Positions 8,318 through 17,841 of a stretch of 64,000 nt of DNA are shown in pieces. The DNA is from Chthonomonas sp. Lineage in GTDB: Bacteria > Armatimonadota > Fimbriimonadia > Fimbriimonadales > Fimbriimonadaceae. The DNA lies in contig JAEURQ010000002.1 in the NCBI GenBank assembly GCA_016788425.1, forward strand, positions 372,001-436,000. The letters run 5' to 3'. Made by a program: the position numbers and the translations under genes. Each line of letters starts with the position of its first letter. Within the stretch, counting starts at the first letter, position 1. A model generated the notes under the pieces. That model searched no databases and was not told the DNA's origin. It saw only the letters and a list, made by a program, of their open reading frames with translations.

Positions 8318-10627
8318 ATGAGCATTGGATCCAGCAGTGGAATAAGCTTTTCGGGATTGGCGAGCGGGATTGACTCCAGCTCGATCATTTCCCAGTACAT
8401 GCGTATCGAGAACCTAGCGGTTACTCGGGTGCAGAACCGTCAAAATGCGATTAAGCAGCAGCTTAGCGCGTTCGGGCAGTTCAAGTCGCAACTGCGCGGC
8501 CTCAGCAACTCCATTGGGCAATTGGCTACGGCGTTCAACCTCGTCCAGGGTTCGGCTACGATCGCCGATAGCGACATCGCCAAGATCGAGAATTCTTCCA
8601 ACGCGGCGGCCGGTAACTTTTCGCTCCGCGTCAACAAGCTTGCGCAGTCGCACAAGCTGACTTCCGATGCCAAGGCCACGGACGTGGCGCTCGGCTACAA
8701 CGGCTCGTTCAAGATCAACGACAAAACGGTTGTGGTCACGGCGAGCGACACCATGGCGAACATCGCCACCAAGATTCAATCGGCGGGTGCCTCCGCCTCG
8801 GCCACCGTCATCAACAACGGGACGGGCTCCAGCTATCTTTCGCTGACGGCCGGAAGCTCGGGCGTGGATAACGCCATGCGCCTAGAAGATACGCAGGGCG
8901 ACATTCTGGAAAAGCTCGGCATTTTGGAGCGCACGGGTGGCACGACGACGACCACTACGCGAATCTCGGGCGAGTCCATCGTCGCCGTTGACAAGGACGC
9001 AAGTTTCGCCAAACTGTTCGGAATTCCAACCGACGGCGACCCCGCGAGCGTGCCTACGTTCAACGCCAACTTGGTTCTGAAAGGGATTGACCCGGTGAAA
9101 TTCCGCCAGCAAAATGATGCTGATTCCAAGCAGACGCTCACCATCAACGGGCAAAGCGTCACCTACAAAATGTCCGACTCGCTGAGCACGCTTAGCGATG
9201 CAATCTATGAGGCCACCGGCATCAAGCCGACGATCGAAAACACGCCCGGCGGCGCGAAGCTGAACCTTGGCGTGCCGAACGCCGACATCACCGATACCGG
9301 CGGCATTTTCAACGCCGTTCAAACGACGAGCGAGACCGGCGTCACCAAGCGGATCAAGTCATCCGCCGTGGTTCTGGCGGCCCAAGATGCTGAGGCCCTC
9401 GTGGATGGCATTCTCGTCAAGAGCGCTTCCAACAAGCTCGAAAAGGCGGTCAATGGCCTTTCGATCACGCTGCTGAAAGCCGACCCCGCGAAGGAAACTC
9501 AGGTCACCATCAGTAAGTCGTTTGAGCAAACCAAGGGCATGGTGACGAGCTTCGTTGACAATTTCAACGGCATGGCCGAGTTCATCTCGCAAGCCACCCA
9601 GTTTGACAAGGAAACCTACGCGACGGCGGCCCTGTTTGGCAACGCGGTGATCTCGCAAATCGAAGGCGAAATGAACGGCCTCGTGACCAAGGTTGTGCCC
9701 GGACTGACCGGAAAGTACCGCTCGCTCGTGGACCTTGGCATCACCAGCGATGGCGGCGGCAAGATTAAGGTGGACCAAAGCAAGCTCGCCGACGCGCTGG
9801 AAACCAATCCCGACGCGGTGAAGAAGATTTTCCAGGCCACGGCCGATGTCACCGGCGACGGCTTCTCGTTCGTCAGTTCGACCGACAAAAGCAAGGTCAC
9901 GGGCAGTGCGTGGAACGTGAACATCACGCAAGCCGCGCAAAAGGCTTCCCGCACCGTGGGCAACTTCGATCCGACTGGAGCGGGCGCCACGATTCGCCTG
10001 AACGGTGGCGGACTGAGTTCGGAGGTTTCGCTGAGTGTGGCCGCCGGAACGAGCAAGGCCGACATGGTCCGCGCGATCAACGCCGACACCCGCCTGAACG
10101 CCTTGTTCGAGGCTTCGGTGACGGCCAACGGCGAACTCAAGATTGAATCCAAGCGTTTCGGCGCGTCGGGCAACTTCACCTGGACGCCAAGCTGGACGGG
10201 CACGCAAAGCAGCGTCAACGGACAAGACGTGATGGGCACCATCAACGGCGAACCTGCCACCGGCTCGGGTCAATTTTTGACCGGCAACAAGGACAACCTG
10301 ACGACCGAGGGCGTGCAACTGATGGTTACCAGCACCACGACGGGCGCGCTCGGCACCCTGCAGTTCCAGCGCGGCATCGGCTCGCTCATGCAGCAAAGCC
10401 TGGAGAAGTTTATGGACGGCACCACCGGCCTGCTGACTTCCAACGAAAAGGGGCTTCAACAACAAATTGATGACTTCGACAAGCAGATCGTGACGTTGCA
10501 AGAGCGCGCGAAGGCAAAAGAAGCGGTGCTGAAGTCCAAGTTCGACGCGATGGAGCGGGCGATTGCCGCCTCGCAAGCGCAGGGAAGTCGGCTGACTTCA
10601 ATCCTGGGCTCGGGTAGCAGCGGATAG
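8318..10627 (+). CDS. fliD: Flagellar hook-associated protein 2 (filament cap) FliD
   Basis: FliD caps the growing flagellar filament outside the cell and helps flagellin fold and insert. The N-terminus (ISFSGLASGIDSSSIISQYM) is the hallmark FliD_N motif. The C-terminal FliD_C domain ends in a coiled coil (GLQQQIDDFDKQIVTLQERAKAKEAVLKSKF, shown in parts) and a short tail. At 769 aa it is longer than the E. coli protein (468 aa), the extra length falling in the variable central domains. GAGG lies 7 nt before the ATG. The 3' end overlaps convergent rsmA by 30 bp. It is the only structural flagellar gene in the window. Confidence 0.93.
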   Translation: MSIGSSSGISFSGLASGIDSSSIISQYMRIENLAVTRVQNRQNAIKQQLSAFGQFKSQLRGLSNSIGQLATAFNLVQGSATIADSDIAKIENSSNAAAGNFSLRVNKLAQSHKLTSDAKATDVALGYNGSFKINDKTVVVTASDTMANIATKIQSAGASASATVINNGTGSSYLSLTAGSSGVDNAMRLEDTQGDILEKLGILERTGGTTTTTTRISGESIVAVDKDASFAKLFGIPTDGDPASVPTFNANLVLKGIDPVKFRQQNDADSKQTLTINGQSVTYKMSDSLSTLSDAIYEATGIKPTIENTPGGAKLNLGVPNADITDTGGIFNAVQTTSETGVTKRIKSSAVVLAAQDAEALVDGILVKSASNKLEKAVNGLSITLLKADPAKETQVTISKSFEQTKGMVTSFVDNFNGMAEFISQATQFDKETYATAALFGNAVISQIEGEMNGLVTKVVPGLTGKYRSLVDLGITSDGGGKIKVDQSKLADALETNPDAVKKIFQATADVTGDGFSFVSSTDKSKVTGSAWNVNITQAAQKASRTVGNFDPTGAGATIRLNGGGLSSEVSLSVAAGTSKADMVRAINADTRLNALFEASVTANGELKIESKRFGASGNFTWTPSWTGTQSSVNGQDVMGTINGEPATGSGQFLTGNKDNLTTEGVQLMVTSTTTGALGTLQFQRGIGSLMQQSLEKFMDGTTGLLTSNEKGLQQQIDDFDKQIVTLQERAKAKEAVLKSKFDAMERAIAASQAQGSRLTSILGSGSSG

Positions 10628-11401
10628 CGCTAACCAATTCGCTTCGGTGAGCTGATGCGGGCGGATCTCGGGCGAGAGCCCAACCTCGGCCACCACTTCG
10701 CGGCTCCAACCGGCGGTCCTTAAGTTGTTCGCCAGCGTCTTCCGCGGCTGCCGAAAAGCGGCCCGTACCATGCGGTAGTCCACCGGCGGCTCATCGCCGC
10801 GCGGCGTGATCACCAGCACGATGCTATCCACCTTGGGCGGGGGGAAAAAGCACCCTGCAGGCGCTTTGCACAGCCGCTGAATATGGAATTGCGCTTGCAG
10901 GTTCACCGAGACTGATCCGCGCAGGCGATCGCCGGGCGCGGCGAGAATCTTCTCCCCCACCTCGGCTTGCATCATCAGCACGCACTTTTGCACGTGGGCG
11001 CGCTGTTCGGCGAAAGCCTCGAGCAGCGGGCCGGTGATGTTGTACGGCATGTTGCTGACGATGGCGCGTGGGCTGGGCAGGCTCGCGAGCACCGGCGCGA
11101 GGTCAACGGTCAGCACGTCCTGATGCCGAATCTCGGCGTCGGGCGCGCTCTCAGCGAGCGCCGAAATGGCCACCGGGTCCACCTCATAGGCGATCACTCG
11201 GCGTCCGGCAGAAAGGGGTTGCGTGAGTACGCCCGGGCCCGGGCCGACTTCCAGCACGCCCGCCACGTCCGCGACTTCGCCGACGATGGCTTCCACCACG
11301 CGAGAGGAGATCAAAAAATGTTGGCCCCACTTTTTCTGTGGAGCCAACCCGTGGCGCTCAAGCAGAGCGCGTAGTTCTGTCGGCGAGGTGAGGTTGATCA
11401 C
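10598..11401 (-). CDS. rsmA: 16S rRNA (adenine1518/1519-N6)-dimethyltransferase
   Basis: RsmA (KsgA) dimethylates two adjacent adenines in helix 45 of 16S rRNA during small-subunit assembly. The SAM-binding motif I (VLEVGPGPGVLTQPL) and catalytic motif IV (NMPYNI, usually NLPYN) are present, and QKKWGQHFL near the N-terminus is typical. The start is a GTG at 11401, abutting the TAG of the upstream 3D-domain gene, so translation is probably coupled. The C-terminus overlaps the end of fliD. The length of 267 aa is normal. Confidence 0.95.
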   Translation of the reverse strand: MINLTSPTELRALLERHGLAPQKKWGQHFLISSRVVEAIVGEVADVAGVLEVGPGPGVLTQPLSAGRRVIAYEVDPVAISALAESAPDAEIRHQDVLTVDLAPVLASLPSPRAIVSNMPYNITGPLLEAFAEQRAHVQKCVLMMQAEVGEKILAAPGDRLRGSVSVNLQAQFHIQRLCKAPAGCFFPPPKVDSIVLVITPRGDEPPVDYRMVRAAFRQPRKTLANNLRTAGWSREVVAEVGLSPEIRPHQLTEANWLALSAATRAQD

Positions 11402-12016
11402 CTAGCGCAGAATATGAACCCGAACCTTTCGGCGACCGAAGTTATAGATCGCGCCTCGGTCGTGCATGCAAAGGTCAATCTTGTTGCCCTTGATCGCGCC
11501 TCCGGTATCGGCGGCGATGGCAAACCCATAGCCTTCTACGTAAACCTTGGTGCCGAGCTTAATGACTCGGGGATCAACGGCCACCACGCCGTACTTCGCC
11601 TTGATGCCGCTGGCGGTGAGGCCCTGAGGGCTGCCATCGGTGGGATAGTAAGCGGTCGCCGTCATCGTCATCACGCGTCCGCGATCGAACGAGCCACGGC
11701 TCGATGGATATCCGGAGGTGCCCATGAGGATAATCTCGGGCTTCGCTTCGGTGCGTTCGGTGGAGAGCAGTGTGCGAACGGACTTGCCGTTCTTTGTGCG
11801 CAGTTCGTAAACGCGCTTCACTGAGCCGGGTTGACCCTTTTGCTTGGTCAGGAGTCGGCCCTTGCCAACTTCTCGGCTGAAAACGTATTGAGTGGAAAAC
11901 GGAATCTTTGCAGATTCGATCTTCTGAATAGTTCGAGTTTCCGGTAGCGGATTCGACATTACCAGTTGGAATGTCATCACCCCTACAAGAGCACCCTTAA
12001 TCTTGCTAAGGCGCAT
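11402..12016 (-). CDS. Secreted G5-like/3D domain protein (YabE/RlpA-like)
   Basis: This is a 204-aa exported protein. An N-terminal hydrophobic segment is followed by a G5-like beta domain (about 35-95) and a C-terminal 3D domain (about 110-204) with TATAYYPTDG, VAVDPRVIKLGTKVYVEGYG, ADTGGAIKGNKIDL and the closing VRVHIL strand. The conserved Asp residues that name the 3D domain are present. 3D domains form the double-psi barrel of MltA and RlpA, so a cell-wall lytic or remodelling role is likely. It sits directly upstream of rsmA, echoing the yabE-(rnmV)-ksgA order of Firmicutes. CACAAT lies 6 nt before the ATG and could be a -10 box for a leaderless message. Confidence 0.85.
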   Translation of the reverse strand: MRLSKIKGALVGVMTFQLVMSNPLPETRTIQKIESAKIPFSTQYVFSREVGKGRLLTKQKGQPGSVKRVYELRTKNGKSVRTLLSTERTEAKPEIILMGTSGYPSSRGSFDRGRVMTMTATAYYPTDGSPQGLTASGIKAKYGVVAVDPRVIKLGTKVYVEGYGFAIAADTGGAIKGNKIDLCMHDRGAIYNFGRRKVRVHILR

Positions 12017-12122
12017 AGGCGGATTGTGTCCGTGCGTGGTCGCAACAAAGAGGATACCCCGACGGAGGTCGAGATATCCCCCAATTTTATCGGAATGCTA
12101 GACAAACTTCTGTAGGTTGAAC

Positions 12123-13433
12123 CTATTTGCCAATGCAAAAATCGTGGAAAATCCTATCCAAAATGTCCGCCGACGCGTGTTCGCCGGTGATTTCTCCCAC
12201 CGCAAACAGGGCATCGCGCAAGGCGACCGAGGCGAGGTCGTCGGGCTGATCGGACTCCAAGCAATCGATGGCCAATTGGACCCCGGCAATGGCCCGCTCC
12301 AGCAACGGTTGATGCCGCGCATTGATCGCCACATCGCTGGCGTTGGCTTGCCCGGCCAGGGCCAAGCGGATGGCATGTCTGAGATCAAGCAGACCCGCAC
12401 CGGTTGTGGCACTAACGCCGGTTTGGCCCGGTACGAGGTCAACCTTGTTCATCACCACGAGATGCGGACTCGTCAACCGCCTGATCTCCTGATGGTCCTC
12501 GGGCGACAAGCCCAGTTGCGCGTCCACCACATAGAGAATCAGGTCCGCGCCCCGGGAGGCGTCGCGCGATCGCTCGATGCCGAGCCCTTCCACGAGGTCC
12601 GCCGTTTCGCGCAGACCCGCCGTGTCGATGAGGCGGCACGGCACGCCTTCAATCTCGGTCATTTCCTCCACCGTGTCGCGCGTGGTTCCGGCCACCGGCG
12701 TCACCAGCGCGCGGTCGCGACCAAGCAGCGCGTTGAGCAGACTGCTTTTTCCCGCGTTGGGCGCACCCACCAGGGCCACCACCGCGCCTTCGCGGGACAA
12801 CCGGCCCCAGGCTGCAGTTTCCAGCAAAGTTTGGAACGCCGCAAGACTGCGCTGGAGTTTGGGCAACGCCGCAGCGCGGTCCAGAAAGCCGATCTCCTCA
12901 CTAAAATCAACGCTGGCTTCAATGGCCACGAGCACATCTTTGGCCGGAGCCATGGCATTGGCCAGCCGAGCGTGGAGATGTCCTTGCCGCACGCGATTGG
13001 CGGCGCGAAACTGGGCGTCGGTTTCAGCGTCTACGGTGTCGCGGACGGCCTCGGCTTGCGTGAGGTCCAGGCGGCCGTTCAGAAAAGCGCGGCGCGTGAA
13101 TTCGCCCGGTTCCGCGGGTCGTGCGCCTTGCCGTTCAAGGGCGTCAAGCAGCAATCCGACCGCCACCGGCGATCCGTGCACCGTCAACTCCACCGACGGA
13201 TCGCCGGTGTAGCCGCGACCCTCGGCAAAGGCCAGGGCAAGGCCCTCGTCGCCGGTGCTGAACTGCCCGAAGTACGCTCGGTGACTCTCAGGTTCGTTGG
13301 GCAACCCGGCGAACACGCCGCGCACCACCTCGAAGGCGAGCGAACCCGACACACGAATGACCGCCACCGCGGCCCGTCCGGGCGCGGTGATCGGCGCAAA
13401 GATCGTGTCGAAGTGGCCCGCCATGCCCATCAT
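12123..13433 (-). CDS. mnmE: tRNA modification GTPase MnmE
   Basis: With MnmG, MnmE installs the 5-carboxymethylaminomethyl group (or relatives) on wobble uridine 34. The N-terminal folate-binding domain (about 1-120; DTIFAPITAPGRAAVAVIRVSG) is followed by a helical domain with an inserted G domain: P-loop GAPNAGKSS, DTAGLRE and NKVDL. The invariant C-terminal CIGK motif closes the protein. The length of 436 aa is standard. The N-terminus has several nearby ATG codons (13433, 13430, 13424), and the exact start is uncertain. The start lies only 21 bp from the divergent debranching enzyme gene. Confidence 0.96.
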   Translation of the reverse strand: MMGMAGHFDTIFAPITAPGRAAVAVIRVSGSLAFEVVRGVFAGLPNEPESHRAYFGQFSTGDEGLALAFAEGRGYTGDPSVELTVHGSPVAVGLLLDALERQGARPAEPGEFTRRAFLNGRLDLTQAEAVRDTVDAETDAQFRAANRVRQGHLHARLANAMAPAKDVLVAIEASVDFSEEIGFLDRAAALPKLQRSLAAFQTLLETAAWGRLSREGAVVALVGAPNAGKSSLLNALLGRDRALVTPVAGTTRDTVEEMTEIEGVPCRLIDTAGLRETADLVEGLGIERSRDASRGADLILYVVDAQLGLSPEDHQEIRRLTSPHLVVMNKVDLVPGQTGVSATTGAGLLDLRHAIRLALAGQANASDVAINARHQPLLERAIAGVQLAIDCLESDQPDDLASVALRDALFAVGEITGEHASADILDRIFHDFCIGK

Positions 13434-13454
13434 TGTGTGCCATCATCCAAGCGT

Positions 13455-15359
13455 ATGGCGCGCTACGCCCTCGATTCCTCCGCTTGCCAAACGTTCAACA
13501 TCTCGGCCCGGCGAGAATGGCTCCGCACCAACGGAATCGGCGGCTTCGCGATGGGCACCGTCGCCGGCGTGAACACTCGTCGCTACCACGGTTTGCTTGT
13601 CGCGGCGACCGATCCGCCCGCCCACCGCGTGGTGCTGGTCCCCAACATTGACGTCGAAATTGTTTCGGGAACCGAATCAATCGGGCTCAGCGCGAATCAA
13701 TATCAAGGGGCCGTTCACCCCGAGGGTTTTGCATACCTCGATTCGTTTTCACAAGACCACGTCTTGCGGTGGGAGTACGTGTCCGGCCCGTTCCGCCTCG
13801 CTAAGGCGATCGCGATGACGGAGGGCGAAAACACCACGACGATCCGGTTCGCGAACACGGGCACCAAGGGCTACACGGTCGTCGTGCGTCCGCTTGTGAG
13901 CCACAAGTTTTATCACGCTAACTTCCGCGCGTCCGCCGAATATCCGGAGCGGCTGGACTTCGCGACCGACCAAACCATCGTCGGCAACGACGGCGTGAAC
14001 CTGCACATTCATCACGCCGAGTGGACCCGCGAGGAGGCGGTCGGTTGGTACTACCGCTTTGAGAATTTGCGCGAGGCGGATCGCGGATTGGACTCGCGGG
14101 ACGACGCGTATTGTCCTTGCGTCCTGAGTCATCACTTGTTGCCGGGGCACGAGATTCGGCTCGTGCTGAGCGACCAGCCAAACCCGACGCCCTTTGCCGA
14201 TTGGGATGAGGGCGAGTTTGTCGAGGATTTTGAGCAGCGCCTCATGTCTGCGTGCGCCAAATTCATCGTTCGCACACCGTCGCGCACTTCGGTGCTCGCG
14301 GGCTACCCCTGGTTCACTGATTGGGGACGCGACACCATGATTTCGCTGCCCGGCATTTGCCTCGAAACCGGCCAAGTTGAGGTCGCGGAGCGCATTCTGC
14401 GCGACTACGCCTCGCAGATGCGGCGTGGGCTGATCCCGAATCGCTTTGTCGAAAAAGGCGAGATTCCTGAATACAACACTGCCGACGCCACGCTTTGGTT
14501 TGTCAACAGTTGCTACCTCACGCACCTGGCCAACCCGGGCTCCGGACTGATCCGGGAGCTTTGGCCGAGTCTCAAGTCGTTCTTTGAGCACCATATGGCG
14601 GGCACCGATTTCGGGATTCGCATTGACGCCGACGGCCTGCTAACGCAAGGCGAGGAAGGCTTGCAACTCACTTGGATGGACGCCAAACTCGGCGATTGGG
14701 TGGTGACGCCGCGCCGTGGCAAGGCGGTCGAACTCAATGGACTTTGGATCAACGCGTGCCGTATCCTCGCCGCCCTCGCCGAGGGCCTTGGCGAAGACCC
14801 GGCCCCCTACGCAACTGCCGCCGACCAAGGCGAAGCGTCGTTCGAAGCCAAGTTTTGGAAGGAGTCGCTGGGCTACTACCTTGACGTGGCTGAGCCCGAC
14901 GACGCCAGCCTCCGCCCGAACCAGCTGTTCGCGATCTCGCTGCCATTCGGCCCGGCCAAAGGCGGACACGCAAAGCGGGCGCTGGCGGCGGTGCGCGAGC
15001 ATCTGCTGACGCCCGTCGGCCTGCGCACACTGGCGCCGGATTCGGTGCACTATCGTCCGCGGTTCCGCGGGCCGCTTCAGGAACTCGACGCGGCCTACCA
15101 CCAGGGCACGGTGTGGCCCTGGCTCATGGGCGCGTTCATTGAAGCGCATCTGAAGCTCGGCGGGTCTCCCGGCGAGGCCGAAGAGATTCTACGCAACGGC
15201 ATTGAGATGCTCGAAGACACCGGGATCGGCGGCATCGCCGAAGTGTACGATGGCGACGAGCCGCGCGAGGCGGCGGGTTGTCCGTGGCAGGCGTGGAGTG
15301 TGGCCGAATGGCTTCGCGCCAGTAGACTAGCTTCGAGAGCCTCCACGGTGGTAGAATAA
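13455..15359 (+). CDS. Glycogen debranching enzyme, archaeal/bacterial GDE type (amylo-alpha-1,6-glucosidase)
   Basis: This enzyme hydrolyses alpha-1,6 branch residues during glycogen breakdown. The N-terminal GDE_N domain (about 15-220) starts with EWLRTNGIGGFAMGTVAGVNTRRYHGLL. The C-terminal (alpha/alpha)6 barrel carries YPWFTDWGRDTMISLPG (D289, D293), the GTVWPWLMGAFIEAH segment and the GIAEVYDGD...GCPWQAWSVAEWLR end, all typical of the family. I chose ATG 13455, giving 634 aa; the open frame continues about 1.3 kb upstream but that part is antisense to mnmE. Together with the GH13 enzyme at 1-1848 it points to storage-glucan metabolism. Confidence 0.93.
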   Translation: MARYALDSSACQTFNISARREWLRTNGIGGFAMGTVAGVNTRRYHGLLVAATDPPAHRVVLVPNIDVEIVSGTESIGLSANQYQGAVHPEGFAYLDSFSQDHVLRWEYVSGPFRLAKAIAMTEGENTTTIRFANTGTKGYTVVVRPLVSHKFYHANFRASAEYPERLDFATDQTIVGNDGVNLHIHHAEWTREEAVGWYYRFENLREADRGLDSRDDAYCPCVLSHHLLPGHEIRLVLSDQPNPTPFADWDEGEFVEDFEQRLMSACAKFIVRTPSRTSVLAGYPWFTDWGRDTMISLPGICLETGQVEVAERILRDYASQMRRGLIPNRFVEKGEIPEYNTADATLWFVNSCYLTHLANPGSGLIRELWPSLKSFFEHHMAGTDFGIRIDADGLLTQGEEGLQLTWMDAKLGDWVVTPRRGKAVELNGLWINACRILAALAEGLGEDPAPYATAADQGEASFEAKFWKESLGYYLDVAEPDDASLRPNQLFAISLPFGPAKGGHAKRALAAVREHLLTPVGLRTLAPDSVHYRPRFRGPLQELDAAYHQGTVWPWLMGAFIEAHLKLGGSPGEAEEILRNGIEMLEDTGIGGIAEVYDGDEPREAAGCPWQAWSVAEWLRASRLASRASTVVE

Positions 15360-15371
15360 CGCTGTCTCACT

Positions 15372-15875
15372 ATGAATTCCTCGAACGAGCCAGTACGCCC
15401 GACAGCCGATGCCCTGAACGACTTTGAACTTGGTCGTTACGTTCTTTCGAACTTGGCCGCCAAGCGCGCCAAGCAGTTGAAGGACGGCGCGCCTCCCCTC
15501 GTCCGCGTGGATTCCAACAATCCGCTGACGATTGCGTTGGCTGAAATTGCCGCCGGCAAAATCCGCGCGAATCTGCCCGCCGAAAACGCACAACTCGCGG
15601 TTACGGAAGTTGCCTTCGACGACACCTTGCCGACCGAACTGGGCATCCTGCTTCCGGGCCTCGATGAAATCGAAGCCGACGGCGTGAGCGACCTGCTTGA
15701 TCACGAACTGATGGAAGAGGAAATCGCCGAAGGCGGTCTTACTCTGGACGCTCTGCTTGACGACGAAGCCGAAGTCGAAACCGTCGCTCCCGAGCACGAG
15801 GACAGCGTTTCGCTGAGCGACCTCGAAATCGAAGAAGAGCACGCCGACGACGAAAACTCGGACGACGAAGCGTAA
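15372..15875 (+). CDS. rpoZ: RNA polymerase omega subunit with long acidic tail
   Basis: Omega helps assemble beta' into the core RNA polymerase. Residues 10-64 match the omega/Rpb6 core: RPTADAL, the AAKRAKQL helix (29-36) and [14 protein letters not shown] (51-64). The remaining hundred residues are a strongly acidic, low-complexity extension ([23 protein letters not shown]) not present in typical omega of 65-100 aa. The gene lies 12 nt after the debranching enzyme and 8 nt before dnaJ, so it is probably cotranscribed with dnaJ-prmA-rsmE. Omega assignment rests on the short core only; the tail has no recognised function. Confidence 0.8.
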   Translation: MNSSNEPVRPTADALNDFELGRYVLSNLAAKRAKQLKDGAPPLVRVDSNNPLTIALAEIAAGKIRANLPAENAQLAVTEVAFDDTLPTELGILLPGLDEIEADGVSDLLDHELMEEEIAEGGLTLDALLDDEAEVETVAPEHEDSVSLSDLEIEEEHADDENSDDEA

Positions 15876-15883
15876 GAAGGTTG

Positions 15884-16999
15884 ATGGCGAACAAGGATCT
15901 GTACGAGGTCCTCGGCATCGGTCGAGGGGCGTCGGCGGACGAGATCCGCTCCACCTTCCGCAAGCTAGCGCGTCAATATCACCCCGACGTCAACCCCAAT
16001 AATCCCGAAGCCGAGGAAAAATTTAAGGAGATCAACGAGGCGTACAGCGTCCTCAGCGATCCCGAAAAGCGCCAAGCCTACGATCAGTACGGCAGCACCG
16101 AGGGCATGCCCCAAGGGCCGTTCTTTGGTGGTGGCGGCGGCGGGGGCTTTGGCGACATCTTCGACATGTTTTTTGGTGGCGGCGGCGGTTCGCGCCAGCG
16201 GTCAGTCGGCACGCCCGGCGACGACCTGCGCGTGGATGTTGACCTCACGCTGAAGGATGTTCTGACCAGCCAAGAGCGCAAAGTGCGATTCCGAAAGCCG
16301 GTCAAGTGCGGTACCTGCAGCGGCAACGGCACGGCCAGCGGCTCCGCGCCCGAAAAGTGCGGTAACTGCCAAGGCACCGGTCAAGTGACGCAGGTGCAAA
16401 ACACGTTCCTGGGGCAGGTGCGCACCAGCGTGCAGTGCAACGTGTGCCGCGGACAAGGCTATTCCATCAAGGACCCGTGCAAAACTTGCCGCGGTCGGGG
16501 GTTGGTGGCTGAAGATTTCGAAAAGACTATCAACGTCCCGGCAGGCGTGGAAGAGAGCCAGGTGATGCACCTGCGCGGCGAAGGTGGCCAAGGGCTGCGC
16601 GGCGGCGATGACGGCGACCTCTACATCACGCTTCACGTGGCCTCCGACGAGCGATTTGTGCGTGACGGTCGCTACCTGCAGACCGCGCTCGAAGTGACGT
16701 ATCCGCAAGCTGTCCTCGGCGACACTGTGATCATCGACGGCGTGGACGGCGACGTGGAAATCACGATCCCCGCCGGCACTCAGCCCGGAGAAGTCTTTAC
16801 CGCCAAGGGCCAAGGGTTGCCTCCGCTTCATGGCGGACCGCGCGGCGATCTTTACGTGCAGATGCAATTGAGCGTGCCCAAGAAGATCAACGAGGCCGAA
16901 GAAAAGCTCATCCGCGAGCTCGCCGAATTGCAAGGCGACAATCCTTCCGGCCCCGGTGGCGGCGGTTTCTTGGGTGGCATTTTCGGAAAGAAGAAATGA
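15884..16999 (+). CDS. dnaJ: Chaperone protein DnaJ
   Basis: DnaJ is the Hsp40 co-chaperone that stimulates DnaK ATPase and delivers substrates. The J domain (1-70) carries HPD at 33-35. A Gly/Phe-rich linker ([20 protein letters not shown]) follows, then four zinc-finger repeats ([32 protein letters not shown]) and the two C-terminal beta domains. I chose ATG 15884 over the preceding TTG because AAGAAGG lies at the right distance. dnaK and grpE are not in the window; instead dnaJ sits between rpoZ and prmA, with which it overlaps by 4 nt. Confidence 0.96.
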   Translation: MANKDLYEVLGIGRGASADEIRSTFRKLARQYHPDVNPNNPEAEEKFKEINEAYSVLSDPEKRQAYDQYGSTEGMPQGPFFGGGGGGGFGDIFDMFFGGGGGSRQRSVGTPGDDLRVDVDLTLKDVLTSQERKVRFRKPVKCGTCSGNGTASGSAPEKCGNCQGTGQVTQVQNTFLGQVRTSVQCNVCRGQGYSIKDPCKTCRGRGLVAEDFEKTINVPAGVEESQVMHLRGEGGQGLRGGDDGDLYITLHVASDERFVRDGRYLQTALEVTYPQAVLGDTVIIDGVDGDVEITIPAGTQPGEVFTAKGQGLPPLHGGPRGDLYVQMQLSVPKKINEAEEKLIRELAELQGDNPSGPGGGGFLGGIFGKKK

Positions 17000-17841
17000 T
17001 TGAATCTTGGACTTGCGTGACGGCGACTCTGCGTGACGAGCCCGAGGATTGGGCGCCGTACCATGAGGTTTTTGCCCGACACGGCATTGACGGAACGATC
17101 GTGGAGGAGAAGCCGTGGCGCATCTCCGGGTACTGTTACGACCCCGCCGATGTCGAACTCGATGCTCTGAAGACAGCGCTTGCCGAAGCGCAAGTCGATG
17201 GCGTGCAAGTGGCCCTGGTGCCGAGCGTGGACTGGGCCGAGATGTGGAAGCAGTACTTCGTGCCGCGCCGCATCGGCGAGCGATTTGTCGTGCGTCCGAC
17301 GTGGGAAGCCTACGAGACGCAGCCGGGCGATCTCGAGATTGTGCTCGACCCCGGGCAAGCCTTCGGCACCGGCGATCACCCGACCACGCGCATGTGCCTG
17401 GAGCTCATGGAGCGAGCGGCTCTGCCCGGCGAACGCGTGGCCGACATTGGTTGTGGCAGCGGAATCCTGAGCGTTGGCGCCATGCTCCTGGGCGCGCAAT
17501 CGTGCGTCGGCGTGGATGTCGAGCGCGCTAGCGTGGAAGCTAGCCGTGAGAACGCCGAGCGCAACGGCGTGGAATGCACGTTTTTCGAGGGCATGGGGTT
17601 TCAGCCGCTCGGCGATGACGGTCCCTATGATGTGGTGCTGAGCAACATCATCAGCGCCGCGCTCATCACGCTTGCGCCGCATCTGCCGGTGTGGACCACC
17701 AATGGCGCGCGCTGGATCATGAGCGGCATTATTCAAGCGAATTGGCCAGATGTCCGCGCCGCCGCCGAGCGTCACGGATTTGCCTATCGCGAGCATCGGG
17801 AGGAAGGCGAGTGGGTCGCGGCCCTGTTCGATCGGGTTTAG
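16996..17841 (+). CDS. prmA: Ribosomal protein L11 methyltransferase
   Basis: PrmA trimethylates ribosomal protein L11. A short N-terminal L11-recognition domain precedes the SAM methyltransferase fold, with [23 protein letters not shown], motif [16 protein letters not shown] and the catalytic-region [10 protein letters not shown]. The length of 281 aa is normal. The ATG overlaps the dnaJ stop (ATGA). dnaJ-prmA-rsmE is a widespread gene order, which supports both the assignment and the operon. Confidence 0.94.
   Translation: MIESWTCVTATLRDEPEDWAPYHEVFARHGIDGTIVEEKPWRISGYCYDPADVELDALKTALAEAQVDGVQVALVPSVDWAEMWKQYFVPRRIGERFVVRPTWEAYETQPGDLEIVLDPGQAFGTGDHPTTRMCLELMERAALPGERVADIGCGSGILSVGAMLLGAQSCVGVDVERASVEASRENAERNGVECTFFEGMGFQPLGDDGPYDVVLSNIISAALITLAPHLPVWTTNGARWIMSGIIQANWPDVRAAAERHGFAYREHREEGEWVAALFDRV

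Noticed and set aside
12117-13454. 1.3-kb upstream extension of the debranching-enzyme frame
   Set aside because: It is antisense to mnmE, has no family resemblance and no start signal. The conserved debranching N-terminus begins at 13455. Long antisense frames are expected in GC-rich DNA.
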